Positions 12,640 to 23,880 are shown, counted from the stretch's first letter. The stretch is 64,000 nucleotides of DNA from Stomoxys calcitrans (GCF_963082655.1 NC_081552.1:126389494-126453493), one strand, 5' to 3'. Program-made: numbers and translations. Notes: generated by a model not told the origin, from the letters alone.

Positions 12640-13497
12640 ATGTTTTTGTTTTACAAATCGTACATTTTGATACCAAATAGTACTGTATAGTATGAAATAG
12701 CTTATTAACTTTTACAGTGAATGGTGACATATTAAACTAAATAATGTGGTAAAAGAATGGCGTATTTAAGTGCTGTAATTTGTACTATTTGGTACTTTTT
12801 TACAGATTGAGCTAGAACTCTGAAATTTGAGATACATGACACCTTGACAGTACATGATGGGCGTCAGAACATATTTATGAAATTTGTATATATAGGTACT
12901 AAAATAGTACTGTATTTACAGACTGAACAACAACTCTAAAATTTCGGATACTGGTACAACTAGGCAATACATTTTTGAAATTCGTACATTTAGGTACTAA
13001 AACTATTTTAATAGATTTAGCTCAATCCGTAAAGTAAATACCATTTTGTACGTTTTAGTACCTAATAAGGATGCATGTAAACCTTGCGGATTTTTGAAAT
13101 CCGTAAATTTAGGTACTTTGACGTACCATATGATTCTTTATTTAATTTGGGATACAATTACAGCTTTATAGTATAGATTCTGCAACCAAGAGATTTTTTT
13201 AAAATCGTGTATTTGGGTAATAAAACGTACAAAATGGGACTTTCCTTACAGATTTAGCTACAGCTCTGAAATTTGGTCTAGAGGTATTTCCTTAAAGTAT
13301 GTACTGGGCGACTAGAAGATTGTTTTTTAAATTCGTACTTTAAGGTACTAAAACGTACAAAATGCAGCTTTCTTTACAAATTGAGCTACAGCTCTCAAAA
13401 TTAGCATGCATTTACATACAACTTAACATTATAAAGCGGGCGACTAGAAGATTTTTGAGAAATTCGTACATTAAGTCCTAAAACGTAATGGGTCATT
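12640..13497. repeat. Family E tandem array
   Basis: At least four imperfect repeats of a unit containing 'ttacagatttagctacagctctgaaattt', 'gggcgactagaaga' and 'attcgtacatttaggtacta', spaced roughly 115-150 bp apart. The gtac-containing motifs are partly self-complementary. No terminus is recognised and no coding potential is seen. Confidence 0.6.
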
Positions 13498-13502
13498 GAT
13501 TT

Positions 13503-14600
13503 TTGAATCTTATTCTGTCTTCACATGCCTATAATTTGCCTGGGCCATCGGCCTTCCCCGGCAAACCAATACGCTCTTTACGAGGTTGGAATAATAGAAT
13601 GCGCATCGCTCACAGGTTCAATGAGAAGCTTGGTGCGAATGATCCTCAGACTCTCACTAATAGGGAGAAAGACTCCCTAAATTGCGCTTGGGCATTCGCA
13701 GCATAGGCCACCCCAAAGTTCGCACTGCAGTCAGCTAAAAGACTGCGGTCACCTGGAGGGCATCCCATTCCTAAAAGAACTAGGGCGAACAATAGTATGG
13801 GTCCAGAACCTTTGCTAATGTCGCAAGGGACAGTGTGGTGATGGCAGTTGTCGACAAGGGAGAAGAACAGGACTGCATAACTAGGAATAATTGGAGTGGG
13901 ATAGTCAATGGACTGTCATCAGTATACTCCGATGTCCTTGCGGAATTTTCTGGGTCTCCTCTAGTTTGTGACGAAGCAGGCTGATAGCGGGACCGATACA
14001 GACTAATTGCCTTCAGGGATCAACGCTTAATCGAAATGTATCGTTGTGTGCTAAAAAAGATTGATAAGATCTGGCCAGGTGCAACACTAGATTTAGGCAA
14101 GATGGATGATATTCCTTCTCGACTAATGGCGCATGCTTGGATACCGAGGATTCCCTCAGATCCTGAATCCATACTTGGAAGACCAAGGGAATATAATCTC
14201 AATCCCTTACAACCGCCGACTGGAAGATTGGATGAGGCCGATGGTGACCGGAGACATGCAGTATTCTTAGTAAACACCAGCTGTCTCTCCGACCTCAACA
14301 AGTCTGAAGGAGTTTCATTCTACGGATTCAAGATTCAGCAGTTGTTTCTGAACACTTGCTTGAGGAACTATCAACTGAAAATCTCCCTGCCATGATCAAA
14401 ACGAGACCGACAAGCTCAATGTGGGTGAGGTTTCCAGCAGCAGAAAGTAAAACCGTCAACTCCGCAAGTGTCCATTGTCCTAAGGAAGAGTGGTTCCACA
14501 GCTTTCTCACCTGCCCCTGAATGCGTACACAAGCTCATCATGACAAGATCTAACGAATCTTGTGAGGATGAACTCCTGGTGGAATCAGAAGACGAGGCTG
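13503..14600 (+). pseudogene. LINE ORF1-like region, broken
   Basis: Pieces in different frames recall ORF1 of fly LINEs: a proline/glycine-rich start, 'RFNEKLGANDPQTLTNREKD' (near 13610-13675), and a later block 'YRCVLKKIDKIWPGATLDL' (near 14037-14095) with 'AWIPRIPSDPESIL' after it. ORF1 proteins of this type bind element RNA. Several frameshifts and stop codons make it non-functional. The acidic stretch near 14580-14640 (EDEADYGLDYGLDH) contains a short tandem duplication. Confidence 0.6.
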
Positions 14601-14689
14601 ACTATGGTCTTGACTATGGTCTTGACCACAGGAATTCAGCAGGAGAAACAAGTTGCCTACAGTGGAACCTGTCTCCTAGGGAGGAGAGA

Positions 14690-15060
14690 ATGTTCCATTT
14701 ACAAAAAGCACAAAATACCTGTGTGTTTTGCTGGACAGGAAATTTAACTAAAAATCCAACATGTTGGTAAGAGCAAGAAAGGCAACTCTTGTCCTATACA
14801 CCGACAAGAAAGCCATTGGCAAAAGTTGGGGGTTTAGACCGCGTGTCATGCATTGAGTATATACTGCAGTTGTCAGACTTACAATGCTATATGATGTTGT
14901 GGTCTGGCGGACGGCGCTTCAAAAGTCCACCTACTGCTTACTACTTAACCGGATCCAAAGGATAGATTGTTTGTGTTTCCCATCGTTCCCATTTCCCATC
15001 GGCAACGGACACTGTGTTATCCTTGATACAATGACGACGTTCTAGGCAGTGTGAATAATA
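14690..15060 (+). pseudogene. LINE reverse transcriptase C-terminal (thumb) fragment
   Basis: The +frame translation reads a 'LLDRKFN' motif followed by 'KSNMLVRARKATLVLYTDKK', then 'WGFRPRVMH', 'VYTAVVRLTMLYDVVVW' and 'LLNRIQRI', with one stop where a tryptophan is expected. This is the segment after the RT palm in RNase H-bearing LINEs. The upstream catalytic motifs are absent. It connects to the RNase H region downstream. Confidence 0.7.
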
Positions 15061-15119
15061 CCCTACCTGAGCCGCTTTTTGATAAATATTACTGTAGCAC
15101 TATTAATGATAAAACCGAT

Positions 15120-15600
15120 TGGAACTACGATATCCCTGATAACGGAAGTTACATAGACTTCTATACGGGTGGTTCCAAACTAAACGACCAGGTAGGCTTT
15201 GGGGTGTGTTCTTAAGATCTGGAACTGGTCATATCGAAAAGTTTGCCCGGCCACTGCAGTGTGTATCAAGCATAGATACTTGCAATTAAGGAAGTGGTGG
15301 AATGGCTAAGGTATAATGTCATTACTGCGATTGGCATAAATATCTTCTCAGACAACCATTAAATTCCTGGAGAACGTATTTCTGAACACAAAAACCACCC
15401 TCGACTGTCGCAGATCTCTCAGCGGGATGGCAGAATAGTGCAAAATTCACCTGTTCTGGGTGCCGGGCCACAAATATATCCCAGGGAATTGTAAAGCGGA
15501 CGAGCTTGCGAGACTAGGAACTAACCTACATATTCCAGGGAAACTGGAATCTGTGGGTATGCCTCTAGCGATATGTAATCTAAGTTGTCAGGACCAGGCC
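15120..15600 (+). pseudogene. LINE RNase H domain, inactivated
   Basis: 'IDFYTGGSKLNDQVGFGV' near 15151-15205 corresponds to the first RNase H strand (usual YTDGS); the catalytic Asp is replaced by Gly. The second catalytic site (usual YQAEILAI) reads YQA-stop-ILAI near 15260-15285, so the Glu codon is now TAG. 'FSDN' near 15347 keeps the third acidic residue, and 'VPGHKYIPGNCKADELAR' near 15460-15512 matches the C-terminal His/Asp region. RNase H removes RNA from the RNA/DNA hybrid during target-primed reverse transcription. This copy is dead. Confidence 0.8.
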
Positions 15601-16085
15601 CGATGGACCACCACTGATATATAGTCACAAAAGGGGGGCTTTGAGAATTCCAAAACTATGTGGCCTTATCTACACTTGAAGAGGTTTACCCCTTTGCTGT
15701 CATTGGCTAGAACAGACATCTTAGTCATTGTGTCCGTCATGGCAGGTCACAGTCTAATCGAAAAAAAGAGACTATAGAACACCTTCTGTGTGTGTGTTCC
15801 GCACTAGCAGTCAGAAGGAGTTCCACTTTAGGTTCTCAGTTCTTTGAGAACCTGTCGGATTTATTGCACGTGAACATTCGCAACTCATTGGACTTTTTAA
15901 AGCGATCTGGATGGTTCAACGGTAGGAACTAGAAGGCATCTTCCTTCTTCTGTTCATGTGGTATCAAAATAGACAAAAACGTCTAAGTGAGTCTGATGAC
16001 AGGCTGCCATTTAAACCTAACCTAATACCTTGGAATGGGATGTAGCATCAGGGCTAGCAAAGCGGCCGGTGGTGTGCTTATCTTA

Positions 16086-17748
16086 TATATTAAACTAGCT
16101 GACCCGGGCCTGCTCCGCTGCGCCTTCTTTTACTTTACATGGAACAAAAGTTTCCTTGAAATATTTATTTTCGATAATTAAAGATCTTTTAGTTAAATAC
16201 CATGCTACGAAAATAGTATATCGCTTGGCTAAAAAGTTAAACAAATATATGGTCCTTCATTTGGATATCAAATTCGTATTCTACTCCCAAATAACTTTAT
16301 TTGAGTCCCATATTGCGATGGTCAGTAAAAAATTGCTATTTGTGGGGTATTTTGAGAAAGGGGTAGACCCCCAGAAAATTGGCCCCGAAAGTGGGTATCA
16401 ATTCTTGCTCTACCCCCCAATACCTTTCATTTAAACTCCACATTGACATGGTCGGTAAATATGCACGATTTAGGGGTGTTTTGGGGATTGGGGTGGTCCC
16501 CCAAATACTAAGCCCGGAAAATATATCAGCAACGTGCTCTATTCTCATGTATCTATATATCATATATTTGAACCCCATATTGCCATTACCCTCAAAATTG
16601 GATATCAAATTCGTTATCTAATCTCATTTAAACTCTTTAATGCAAAAGTCAGCATATATTGCCGGTTTGGGGTATTGGCCCTAAAAACTATAAATATTTA
16701 GCTCCACTCTCTTTAGAACCCAAACTGTCTTGGTGAGAAAATACGTCCTATTTGGGGGTTGTTATGGTGGTGGGATGTCCCCTAGACAGTTGGTCCCTAA
16801 TGTTGAAAATATACATCGGATTCGTGTTCCACTTTAAAAACCCTCTTATTTGAGCCTCATATTGCAATAGTCAGAAAATACTTACTATTTGGGTGGTGTT
16901 GTGGTAGGTGGCCCCATTGACACTTTTCCCGGATATTAATATCAAAGTCATGCTTTACTCCCAAAGACCTTTCATTTAAGCCGTATATTGCTATGGTCGT
17001 AAATTTGTCCCCTTTGGGGGATGTTTTTGGTGAGAGGCGGCCCCCAAAACACTTGGTTCAATATTTCGATATCAGATTCGTATTCTACATTTAAATACCT
17101 TTAATTTAAGCCCCATATTCCCATGGTCAGTAAATAAGTTCAGTTTGGGGGGTGTTTTGGGGAAGGGGTGAACCCCTAGAAACGTGGTACCACATTTGGA
17201 TATCAGATTCGTATTCTACTCGCAAATACCTTTCATTTGAGTCCCATATTGCCATGGTCGGTAAATATGTCCGATTTAGGGGTGTTTGGGGTGATCCTCC
17301 TAATACTTGGTCTGACATTTGGATATCAGATACGTTTTCTTATCCTAAATACATTTCATTTGAGTCCCATATTGTCGTGATTGGCTTAAATATATGTTTG
17401 GTATGTTTTAGGGTGGGGGTCAGCCCCTAATTACCCCATCCCAAATTTGGATACCAAATTTTTACTTTTAGGGTGCTATATGAGAGAACACAAAATTTCG
17501 CTTAAATCGCACCACCCATCTCCGAGATCTGGCGTTTCCGAAAATTAGGGTAAGGTGGTGGGTCCGCCCCCCCTTCAAATGTCAAAAAATTTAGTACCCT
17601 ATTTTCACCACGGGGTCATTATGCACCATCTGTGAAAATTTAAAGAAAATCGGTTTTGCCGTTTCTGAGTCTATAAGGAACACACAAACATACAAACAAA
17701 CAATCAAATCTACAAACAAACAAAAATTGAATTTTATATATAAGACTA
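16086..17748 (+). mobile_element. Family C element, full-length
   Basis: The best complete C copy in the window. It starts with ACTAGCTGACCCGGGCC and CTCCGCTGCGCCTTC (16092-16130), runs through about ten ordered, mutually diverged modules, and ends with 'ctccgagatctggcgtttc', 'gccgtttctgagtctataagg', an AAAC-rich stretch and 'ttttatatataagactagc'. No protein is encoded. It lies just 3' of a LINE end. Confidence 0.8.
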
Positions 17749-17814
17749 GCATACCCCGGTCGCTTTGCTACCCCCGATGCTATACCCAATTCCAAGATGT
17801 TACTTATCCCAATT
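17749..17814 (+). repeat. Family E left-end fragment
   Basis: 'ACTAGCATACCCCGGTCGC' follows the C tail without a gap, then about 50 bp of E before LINE sequence begins. The junction mirrors C-to-C junctions elsewhere. Confidence 0.5.
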
Positions 17815-18012
17815 TGAGAGGGTTAGATTAGTTTAGCTTTAGATGACAGTCTGCCATCAGACTCACTTAGCCGTTTTCATTGATAGTGATACCACAGGAG
17901 CAGAAGAAGGACGATGCCTTCTACATCCTGCCGTTGAACTATCCAGATCGCTTTAAAAAAGCCTTACAACTTACAAATGTTCACATCCGATAAATCAGCT
18001 CGGTTCTCAAAG
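17815..18012 (-). mobile_element. 3' tail of the RNase H LINE, inverted copy
   Basis: The reverse complement matches 15838-16025: 'tctttgagaac', 'aaagcgatctggat', 'ttcttctgctcctgtggtatcac', 'agtctgatggcagactg', then 'aaacctaa'-like repeats. It is a second, oppositely oriented insertion of the same LINE family. Confidence 0.75.
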
Positions 18013-19262
18013 AAATGAGATATGTTCTTTGTTTTTGGATATGTTCTTTGTGAATAATACTTCTAATATTTTGCACTATGGCCAAATATCTGCCCCTTGT
18101 TTCTCGAGAGATGATTTGATTTATCTAGCTTACAATTTCACTGTGTCAAAGATAGGGGAGAGGTTTTTGTACCGCGACTTTAACAATTTTGACTATTCTG
18201 CCTTAGATGAAAAGATTCAAGAAGTCTTTTGAATGGGACATATGCTCATATGTATCTATCGACGAGATATGTAGCTATGTTCAAGATAACATTGGACATA
18301 TCTATGATGCAACAGTCCCCATTCGGACTAAGAAGAAATTGGATACTAAGCCTTGGTTTAATTCCACTACTATCAAATTTATTCGTAACGGGGACCTATT
18401 GGTCTGGATAACATTGACCCAAGATTCATTAAAATATTAGTTCCTTACCTTCTACCTTATTTTACTCATTTTTTTAATTCAATTCTAATCTTCAGTGCAT
18501 ATCCTACTATTTGGAATTTGGTCTTTTGCAAATAGTCGGATATGCACTGATAATCCCAATTCCGAAATCGAATAGTGATTTCCGTCCGATTTCTATATAA
18601 TGTTACCTCTCAAATGTTTTCGAGAAGATTTTGCATAAACAAATGTCCGCATCTTTGTTTTCCGATAGACAATCCGGGTTTCGCTCCCATCATAGGCAAC
18701 TAGTGCATTAATTGAAGTTTCGGAATCAATTTTTAAGTGAAACTGATGATGACAATGTTAGTTTTCTCGTCCTACTAGATCATTCGAGGCTCTCAACTCG
18801 GTTCATCATAACTCATATATGAGCTCAGAAGATTTTTCAATTTTTGCGATACTTCCATCGAATTGGTTGAATCATATCTTAGTAATAGGCAACAGTCAGC
18901 CTACGTAGGGGATTCAATATCAAACCAATTCTTGTGCCCAAGGGAGTTCCACAAGGTTCAATAATTGGTCCGCTCCTTTTTTCCAAATCCTTGTATGTAA
19001 ATGTATGCTGATGACGTTCACTTATTCCTTAGTGATTGCAAAACTCAACGAGGACCTTTTCTGTGCCTATAAGTGGGCTAGAGCAAACGGTTTATTTCTG
19101 AACTCACAGAAATCGAAAGTGATTGTTATTCACAATTATGAAAGATTTAGTTTGCGAGACTGGATATCAATATAAATCAATATTCTTACATAAAATCATT
19201 TAGAAGCAAGCACCTAAACACCTCTATGACAAATTAATATTTGTCATAGAAAGGATAGGAAA
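18013..19262 (+). mobile_element. Jockey/CR1-like LINE fragment (EN end to RT palm)
   Basis: 18029-18232 encodes the C-terminal part of an endonuclease plus linker ('ISAPCFSRDDLIYLAYNF', 'YRDFNNFDYSALDEKI'). 18207-18440 continues the linker in another frame ('PIRTKKKLDTKPWFNS'). A broken RT follows, with the catalytic motif MYADDVHLF intact near 19001-19027. Numerous frameshifts make it inactive. In an intact element these domains nick the target and copy the RNA. The RT stops at about 19262 without a 3' end. Family placement rests on the linker and RT motif style. Confidence 0.75.
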
Positions 19263-19287
19263 CTTGTCTCTTGTTCCAAAGTTTATA

Positions 19288-19320
19288 AATATATATATAA
19301 TAGCCACCCCGCTGCGCCTT
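19288..19320 (+). repeat. Family C-like GC-rich start remnant
   Basis: 'tatataatagccaccccgctgcgcctt' resembles the C start and is directly interrupted by the family A left end at 19321. Confidence 0.4.
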
Positions 19321-20866
19321 TTTATACCCTCCACCATAAGATGGGGGGTATACTAATTTCGTCATTCTGATTGTAACTACTCGAAATATTAGTCTGAGAC
19401 CCCATAAAGTATATATATTCTTGATCGTCGTGACATTTTATGTCGATCTAGCCATGTCCGTCCGTCCGTATGTCTGTCGAAAGTACGCTAACTTCCGAAG
19501 GAGTAAAGCTAGCCGCATGAAATTTGCACAAATACTTCTTATTAGTGTAGGTCGGTTGGTATTGTAAATGGGCCATATCGGTCCATGTTTCGATATAGCT
19601 GCCATATAAACCGATCTTGGGTCTTGACTTCTTGAGCCTCTAGAGTGCGCAATTCTTATCCGATTGGAATGAAATTTTGCACGACGTGTTTTGTTATGAT
19701 ATCCAACAACTGTGCCAAGTATGGTTCATTTCGGTTCATAACCTGATATAGTGCCATATAAACCGATCTTGGGTCTCGACTTCTTAGGCCTCTAGAGTGC
19801 GCAATTCTTATCCGATTAGAATGAAATTTTGCACGACGTGTTTTGTTATGATATCCAACAACTGTGCCATGTATGGTCCTGATATAGCTGCCATATAAAC
19901 CGATCTTGGGTCTTGACTTCTTGAGACTCTAGAGTGCGCAATTCTTATCCGATTGGAATGAAATTTTGCACGACGTGTTTTGTTATCATATCAAATAACT
20001 GTGCCAATTATGGTTCAAATCGGTCTATAACCTGATATAGCTGTCATATAAACAGGTCTGGGGACTTGGCTTCTTGAGCTTCTAGAGGGCGCAATTCCTA
20101 TCCGATTTGGTTGAAAATTTTCATTAAGTATTTTATTCTTACTTTCAACAACTATATCAAAGAAGGTTCAAATCGGTTCATAACCTGATATATTGGATTG
20201 CCTAAAAAGTAATTGCGGATTTTTTAAAAGAAAGTAAATGCATTTTTAATAAAACTTAGAATGAACTTTAATCAAATATATAATTGCCATTTTGGTCTTG
20301 ACTTCTTGAGCCTCTAGAGTGCGCAATTCTTATCCGATTGGAATGGAATTTCGGACGACGTGTTTTGTTATGATACCCAACAACTGTGCCAAGTATGGTT
20401 CAAATCGGTTCATAACCTGATATAGCTGCCATATAAGCCGATCTTGGGTCTTGTCTTCTTGAGCCTCTAGAGTGCGCAATTCTTATCCGATTGGAATGGA
20501 ATTTCGCACGACGTGTTTTGTTATTATATCCAACAGCTGCGCCAAGTATGGTTGAAATCGATTCATAACCTGATATAGCTGTCATATAAACCGATCTGGG
20601 ATCTTGACTTCTATAGCCTCTAGAGGTCGCAATTATTATCCGATTTGCTTGAAATTTTGAACGACGGATTCTCTCATGACCATCAACATACGTGGTCTGA
20701 ATCGGTCTATAGCCCGATATAGCTCCCGTATAAATCGATCTCTCTATTTTACTTATTGAGCCCCCAAAGGGCGCAATTCTTATTCGAATTGACTGACATT
20801 TTACACAGATCCATGGTGGAGGGTATATAAGATTCGGCCCGGCCGAACTTAGCACGCTTTTAGTTG
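19321..20866 (+). mobile_element. Family A element, complete, with nested mariner end
   Basis: Left end TTATACCCTCCACCAT followed by its local hairpin partner ATGGGGGGTATA, a short (GTCC/GTCT) tract near 19457-19475, about eight ~153-bp modules ('gcgcaattcttatccgat', 'cacgacgtgttttgttatgatatcc', 'gatatagctgccatataaaccgat'), then ATGGTGGAGGGTATA, hairpin TTCGGCC-C-GGCCGAA (20833-20847) and the tail. The tail ends TTTTAGTTG instead of TTTTACTTG. A mariner end is inserted at 20191-20285. Confidence 0.88.
20191..20285. mobile_element. Mariner terminal fragment
   Basis: 'TTGGATTGCCTAAAAAGTAA' plus 'ttgcggat' and the following 'aagtaaatgcatttttaata' match the inverted terminal repeat and subterminal region of a widespread insect mariner family. 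Only about 95 bp remain, sitting within an A module next to TA dinucleotides, as expected for a mariner target. Confidence 0.7.
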
Positions 20867-20869
20867 TTT

Positions 20870-20985
20870 TGGGCTAATTTCCTTTCTCGAAAAGGACAAC
20901 TTTTTTCGAAAGACCCCACAGTTGCAGTCGTAATCTGGTCGACATTGTACCTAATATCTTCTAAGCTTGGGCAATTTAAATTATC
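20870..20985 (-). mobile_element. LINE linker fragment (same family as the right-edge LINE)
   Basis: The reverse complement matches 26720-26840 and more weakly 63220-63310: a block containing 'ctgcaactgtggggtctttc', 'gtccttttcgagaaagg' and 'aatttaaattatcttg'. In that LINE it lies between endonuclease and RT. Too short for a domain call. Confidence 0.6.
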
Positions 20986-21420
20986 TTGTGACGTTTTAGA
21001 ATTCTGAGCTGTGCAAAAATCTATGCTGATTGATGTCGACCAAAGATCTTTCAGAATATTTTCATCACTCTCAAAAGCTAAATTTTTTTTGCGTCTTATA
21101 AACTGATTTAACCCATTAATGTTATTACATACATTAACTTTACCAACTACATCGTTTTGTCAAACATCACATCTATATATTTCAAGAAAAGGTTTTGGAC
21201 CCCTCATCAATATTTACAAGCGCTTGTCAATGTTTGGAGGTAAAACCCTTGAGTATACCTATATTTTTGTACAATGCTACACTGACACAAATATTAACAT
21301 ATAATTAATTTCATTTTTACTATCTAAAATTTTTAACATTAATTAATAACATACACTTATAACTTATCATAAACTTACATATATCACTTATAAGAATTTT
21401 GTTAGAAAACATATTTTTCC
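20986..21420. repeat. Inverted block, segment G (left copy)
   Basis: Unidentified AT-rich segment whose reverse complement is at 31505-31990 ('acattaatgggttaaatcag', 'tgacaagcgcttgtaaatatt', 'ctcagaattctaaaacg'). 'acaagcgcttgt' is a short palindrome. No convincing ORF. Together with segment H it makes a large inverted duplication. Confidence 0.8.
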
Positions 21421-21794
21421 CACCATTTTATTATTTATTTTTTGTTCACTAATCTATGTGATATATATGTTTATTAAACTTGAATTAGTAGACATGAATT
21501 GCTAAGCAGTTTTAAATAATTTCCGCGAAAATGAAATAGTCTGGTCAAAGATTATGTGGGCTGACAGATTTAAATGATAGTCGGCAAGGTAGGGCGAACA
21601 AGGTAGGGCGGGACACCTAACTACATTTCGGTTATATAAAATGGTCATCGTTAACTTTTTTTTACCTACCTACATCTTATTTGTTTTTGTAATTGACCGA
21701 GGTTTGTCTCTTTTAGGAAGAACACCCCCAGTGCCCTGAGCATGGCCGAGACAATAGGTAGCAAACGCGGGAAAAAGACAGAATCTGTTTGATG
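21421..21794. repeat. Inverted block, segment H (left copy)
   Basis: Unidentified segment repeated in reverse at about 29800-30170 ('gggcgggacacctaactaca', 'aattgaccgaggtttgtctc', 'agtgccctgagcatggccga'). At 21418-21445 the left copy carries 'cccaccattttattattt', possibly a decayed trace of the A insertion that sits at the equivalent point of the right copy (30174-31504). Confidence 0.8.
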
Positions 21795-22830
21795 AGGGTC
21801 GTTACACTATCTATACAGATTTTGGTGAAGCATTTAATAAAGTCAACCACAAAATAGACCTTATTGGTTTCAGTCCATCTTTACTAAAGTGGATCAGATC
21901 ATATCTGACTGGACGTACTCAAAGAGTTAAATTTGGTACTGCAGTTTCCAAATCAATTGCTGTCTCTTCAGGTGTTCCACAGGGTAGTTATCTTGGGCTG
22001 TTTTGTTTGTTCATAAACGATCTCCCTATTACTTTAAAGCACTCGAATATCTTGATGTATCCAGATGATGTAAAGATCTTCAGATCAACGAGAGACTCTG
22101 ATGAACAGTGTTATCTTCAGTATGACCTTGATACTCTTTACGAATGGTGCAACCAGTACTTTGTGGAACTTAATATTTTCAAATGCAAGCACATATCATT
22201 TTCAAGAATGACCTCTATTAAAACTAGCTACTTTTTGGGTTTCAATCAACTTGAAGTAGTCCATAGCTTAAAGGCCTTGGATTGCTTCTAGACCAACGCA
22301 TAAACTTCCGTCAACACTTCCCAATGGTTGTAAATAAAACACTTAGTGCTCTTGGCTTTATGAAACGCTGGAGTAAAGAACTTAACGATTTCTCTGTGAC
22401 GAAAAACTCAGTACTACAACATTCATTCTGATTTGATAGAATCGGTTCAAAAACAATTTCTATTATTTTGTCTCTGTCGAAATGGGTGGGACAGAAGTTC
22501 ATTACTTTCGTATGAGTACCGATTAAATCTTATAAAGCTTCCTACATTACAAAGTCGTATAACCATGCAAAACATTACGTTTTTGACTAAATTAATTCAT
22601 GGTCAAGTAGATTCCTGCTTACTTTTGAGTCGAATTTTCTTTAACGTTCCTATCAGACCTACCAGATATTTTGATCTTTTAAAAATTTCTGATTACAAAA
22701 CCAACTATACCAATAATGATCCTTTTCGGCACCTATGTTATCAATTTAATCAACTGAAAGATATAATAGATCTATTTGAGAATCGAGATCGATGTTTAAA
22801 AAGGAAAATTATATTATTTTTAAATTCTTA
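21795..22830 (+). mobile_element. Jockey/CR1-like LINE reverse transcriptase, 3' part
   Basis: RT motifs in order: 'IYTDFGEAFNKVNHKI' (near 21808-21855), 'SYLTGRTQRVKFG', 'GVPQGSYLGLFCLFINDLP' (near 21970-22027), and the catalytic box 'MYPDDVKIF' near 22053-22080, where the usual Ala of YADD is Pro. 22433-22831 encodes the C-terminal extension ending at a natural-looking stop ('RCLKRKIILFLNS'), followed by the short 3' UTR. Several frameshifts separate the pieces. An RT of this kind copies element RNA at the nicked target. The same 3' end occurs inverted at 28021-28120 and 29731-29770. Confidence 0.85.
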
Positions 22831-22889
22831 GGTTAATACATTTGAAAATATATTGTTATTAGTCTGTAGGGGTATTTATTATCTATAGA
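22831..22889 (+). mobile_element. LINE 3' UTR joined to mariner
   Basis: 'gtctgtaggggtatttatta' and an A-rich run (22897-22906) end the LINE; mariner sequence follows at once. The same LINE-mariner junction is found inverted at 28020-28120. Confidence 0.7.
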
Positions 22890-23225
22890 TTTAAATAAAA
22901 AAAAACTGTACTGCGGATGACTCATTAAATCGATGATTTGAGTGCTCAAAAATGCAGTTGTTTCCTATTTTTGGAGAATTTCTTTCGACCAATCGGTACG
23001 ATCCTTTTTTGAGCGATTGACAAATTGTGTGGGATCCAACGCGGACAAATTTTTTTGACGATCAAATATTCATGCAATGTTGAATGTACGCTGGTCCCAC
23101 TAATGCCTAAATTTGTCTCAATCTCACGATAGGTCATTTGACGATTTGCAATATCAGTTGATGCCACAGCCATCACGGAAGGGGAAGATGGTCGCCCTCT
23201 TACGCCAGAGTCGCAAGGAAGCACA
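22890..23225 (-). pseudogene. Internally deleted mariner transposase fragment
   Basis: Minus-strand ORF 22946-23224 reads 'MTYREIETNLGISGTSVHST', 'LHEYLIVKKICPRWIPHNLS' and 'IAQK', the N-terminal half of a mariner transposase after the first DNA-binding helices. Just before the ORF end the sequence jumps to codons for 'TTAFLS' and a 'LMS..PY' motif from near the C-terminal catalytic region, so the middle, including the first catalytic Asp residues, is deleted. The transposase would cut and join DNA at TA sites; this copy cannot. The same deletion junction occurs at 27958-27980. Confidence 0.85.
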
Positions 23226-23644
23226 ACCGCGATGAGCTAATTTATATAGTTATTAATATAGGCAGTGCATTCGGTAAGATTCCACCACATTATGGGTCCA
23301 AGAAGAGAATTTGGTTAACGAATGGATTTTCGAGCATGTGTGGAACTCTGAAGAGGGTCCACCCATTCTCATTATGAGCTGAGTACATAGTGAACTTCTT
23401 GACGCAGCGCTTTGAGTCAGCATTATGCATTGATACAGTCAAAAGCATGCAGAAAGTATCTGCACTCCCTGGGAATGCGCGCAGCTCGACCTGGTGAAAT
23501 AGATTGACATCCGCCAACGCACATTGCTGACTGTCTTTATCAAGGGTTGGGGCAGAAAATCGCGACGGAACGCATGTTGGCCAAAAAAATTCACATTTAT
23601 TATCCAATTTTGCTCGAATTTGGAACAGTGAATTATGTTAGGCA
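23226..23644. other. Unassigned tract with an unrecognised 105-codon ORF
   Basis: A minus-strand ORF at 23290-23607 (starts MDNKCEFFWPTC, contains 'LRAFPGSADTFCMLL') has no family I recognise. 23580-23640 resembles a B module ('ttattatccaattttgctcg', 'gaacagtgaattatgttagg'), so the ORF start is repeat-derived and the ORF is probably fortuitous. Confidence 0.3.
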
Positions 23645-23727
23645 ACCCCTCTTTGGGGAGAAGTTTTTTACATGACAAAGTACCTCACAAATGTCGCCAG
23701 CATTAGGAGGGGATAACCACCGCTGAC
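23645..23727 (-). mobile_element. tRNA-derived SINE, internal fragment
   Basis: The reverse complement reads 'tcagcggtggttatcccctcc', 'taatgctggcgacatttgtg' and 'aggtactttgtcatgtaaa', which I recognise as the body of a SINE common in calyptrate flies. Only about 83 bp remain. A longer copy is at 26294-26560. Confidence 0.7.
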
Positions 23728-23880
23728 TTATGTTAGGCATGACTTATGACTTATGTTAGGCATGTCGAAAAGCCTAACATAAGTCATATACAAAATTTTC
23801 AATTGTTTCGCAAGCGAAATTTGACAGCAGTTCAATGTTTTTATTTCCAACACAAAACACGTTTCTTTATTTGCACTTAT
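23728..23880. repeat. Short B-derived hairpin and flank
   Basis: 'gacttatgttaggc' and its exact reverse complement 'gcctaacataagtc' (about 23749-23786) form a 14-bp stem with a ~10-nt loop, produced by two B module ends head to head. The rest to 23880 is AT-rich with no feature. Confidence 0.65.

Larger units (their letters stand above)
13498..16030 (+). mobile_element. Internally deleted LINE with RNase H domain (I-like)
   Basis: A decayed non-LTR retrotransposon in the order ORF1-like region (about 13500-14600), C-terminal part of reverse transcriptase (about 14690-15060), RNase H (about 15120-15600), and a Cys/His-containing C-terminus (about 15650-15935). The endonuclease and the catalytic RT core are missing between ORF1 and the RT thumb, so this is a deletion derivative. 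Frameshifts and stops break every domain. The 3' end (aagtgagtctgatgacaggctgccat, 'aacctaacctaa') reappears inverted at 17815-18012. LINEs with a C-terminal RNase H are typical of the I superfamily; the exact clade is inference. Confidence 0.8.

Noticed and set aside
13503..13706. Small protein-coding gene
   Set aside because: The reading continues across frames as LINE ORF1-like sequence and leads into LINE RT and RNase H remains.
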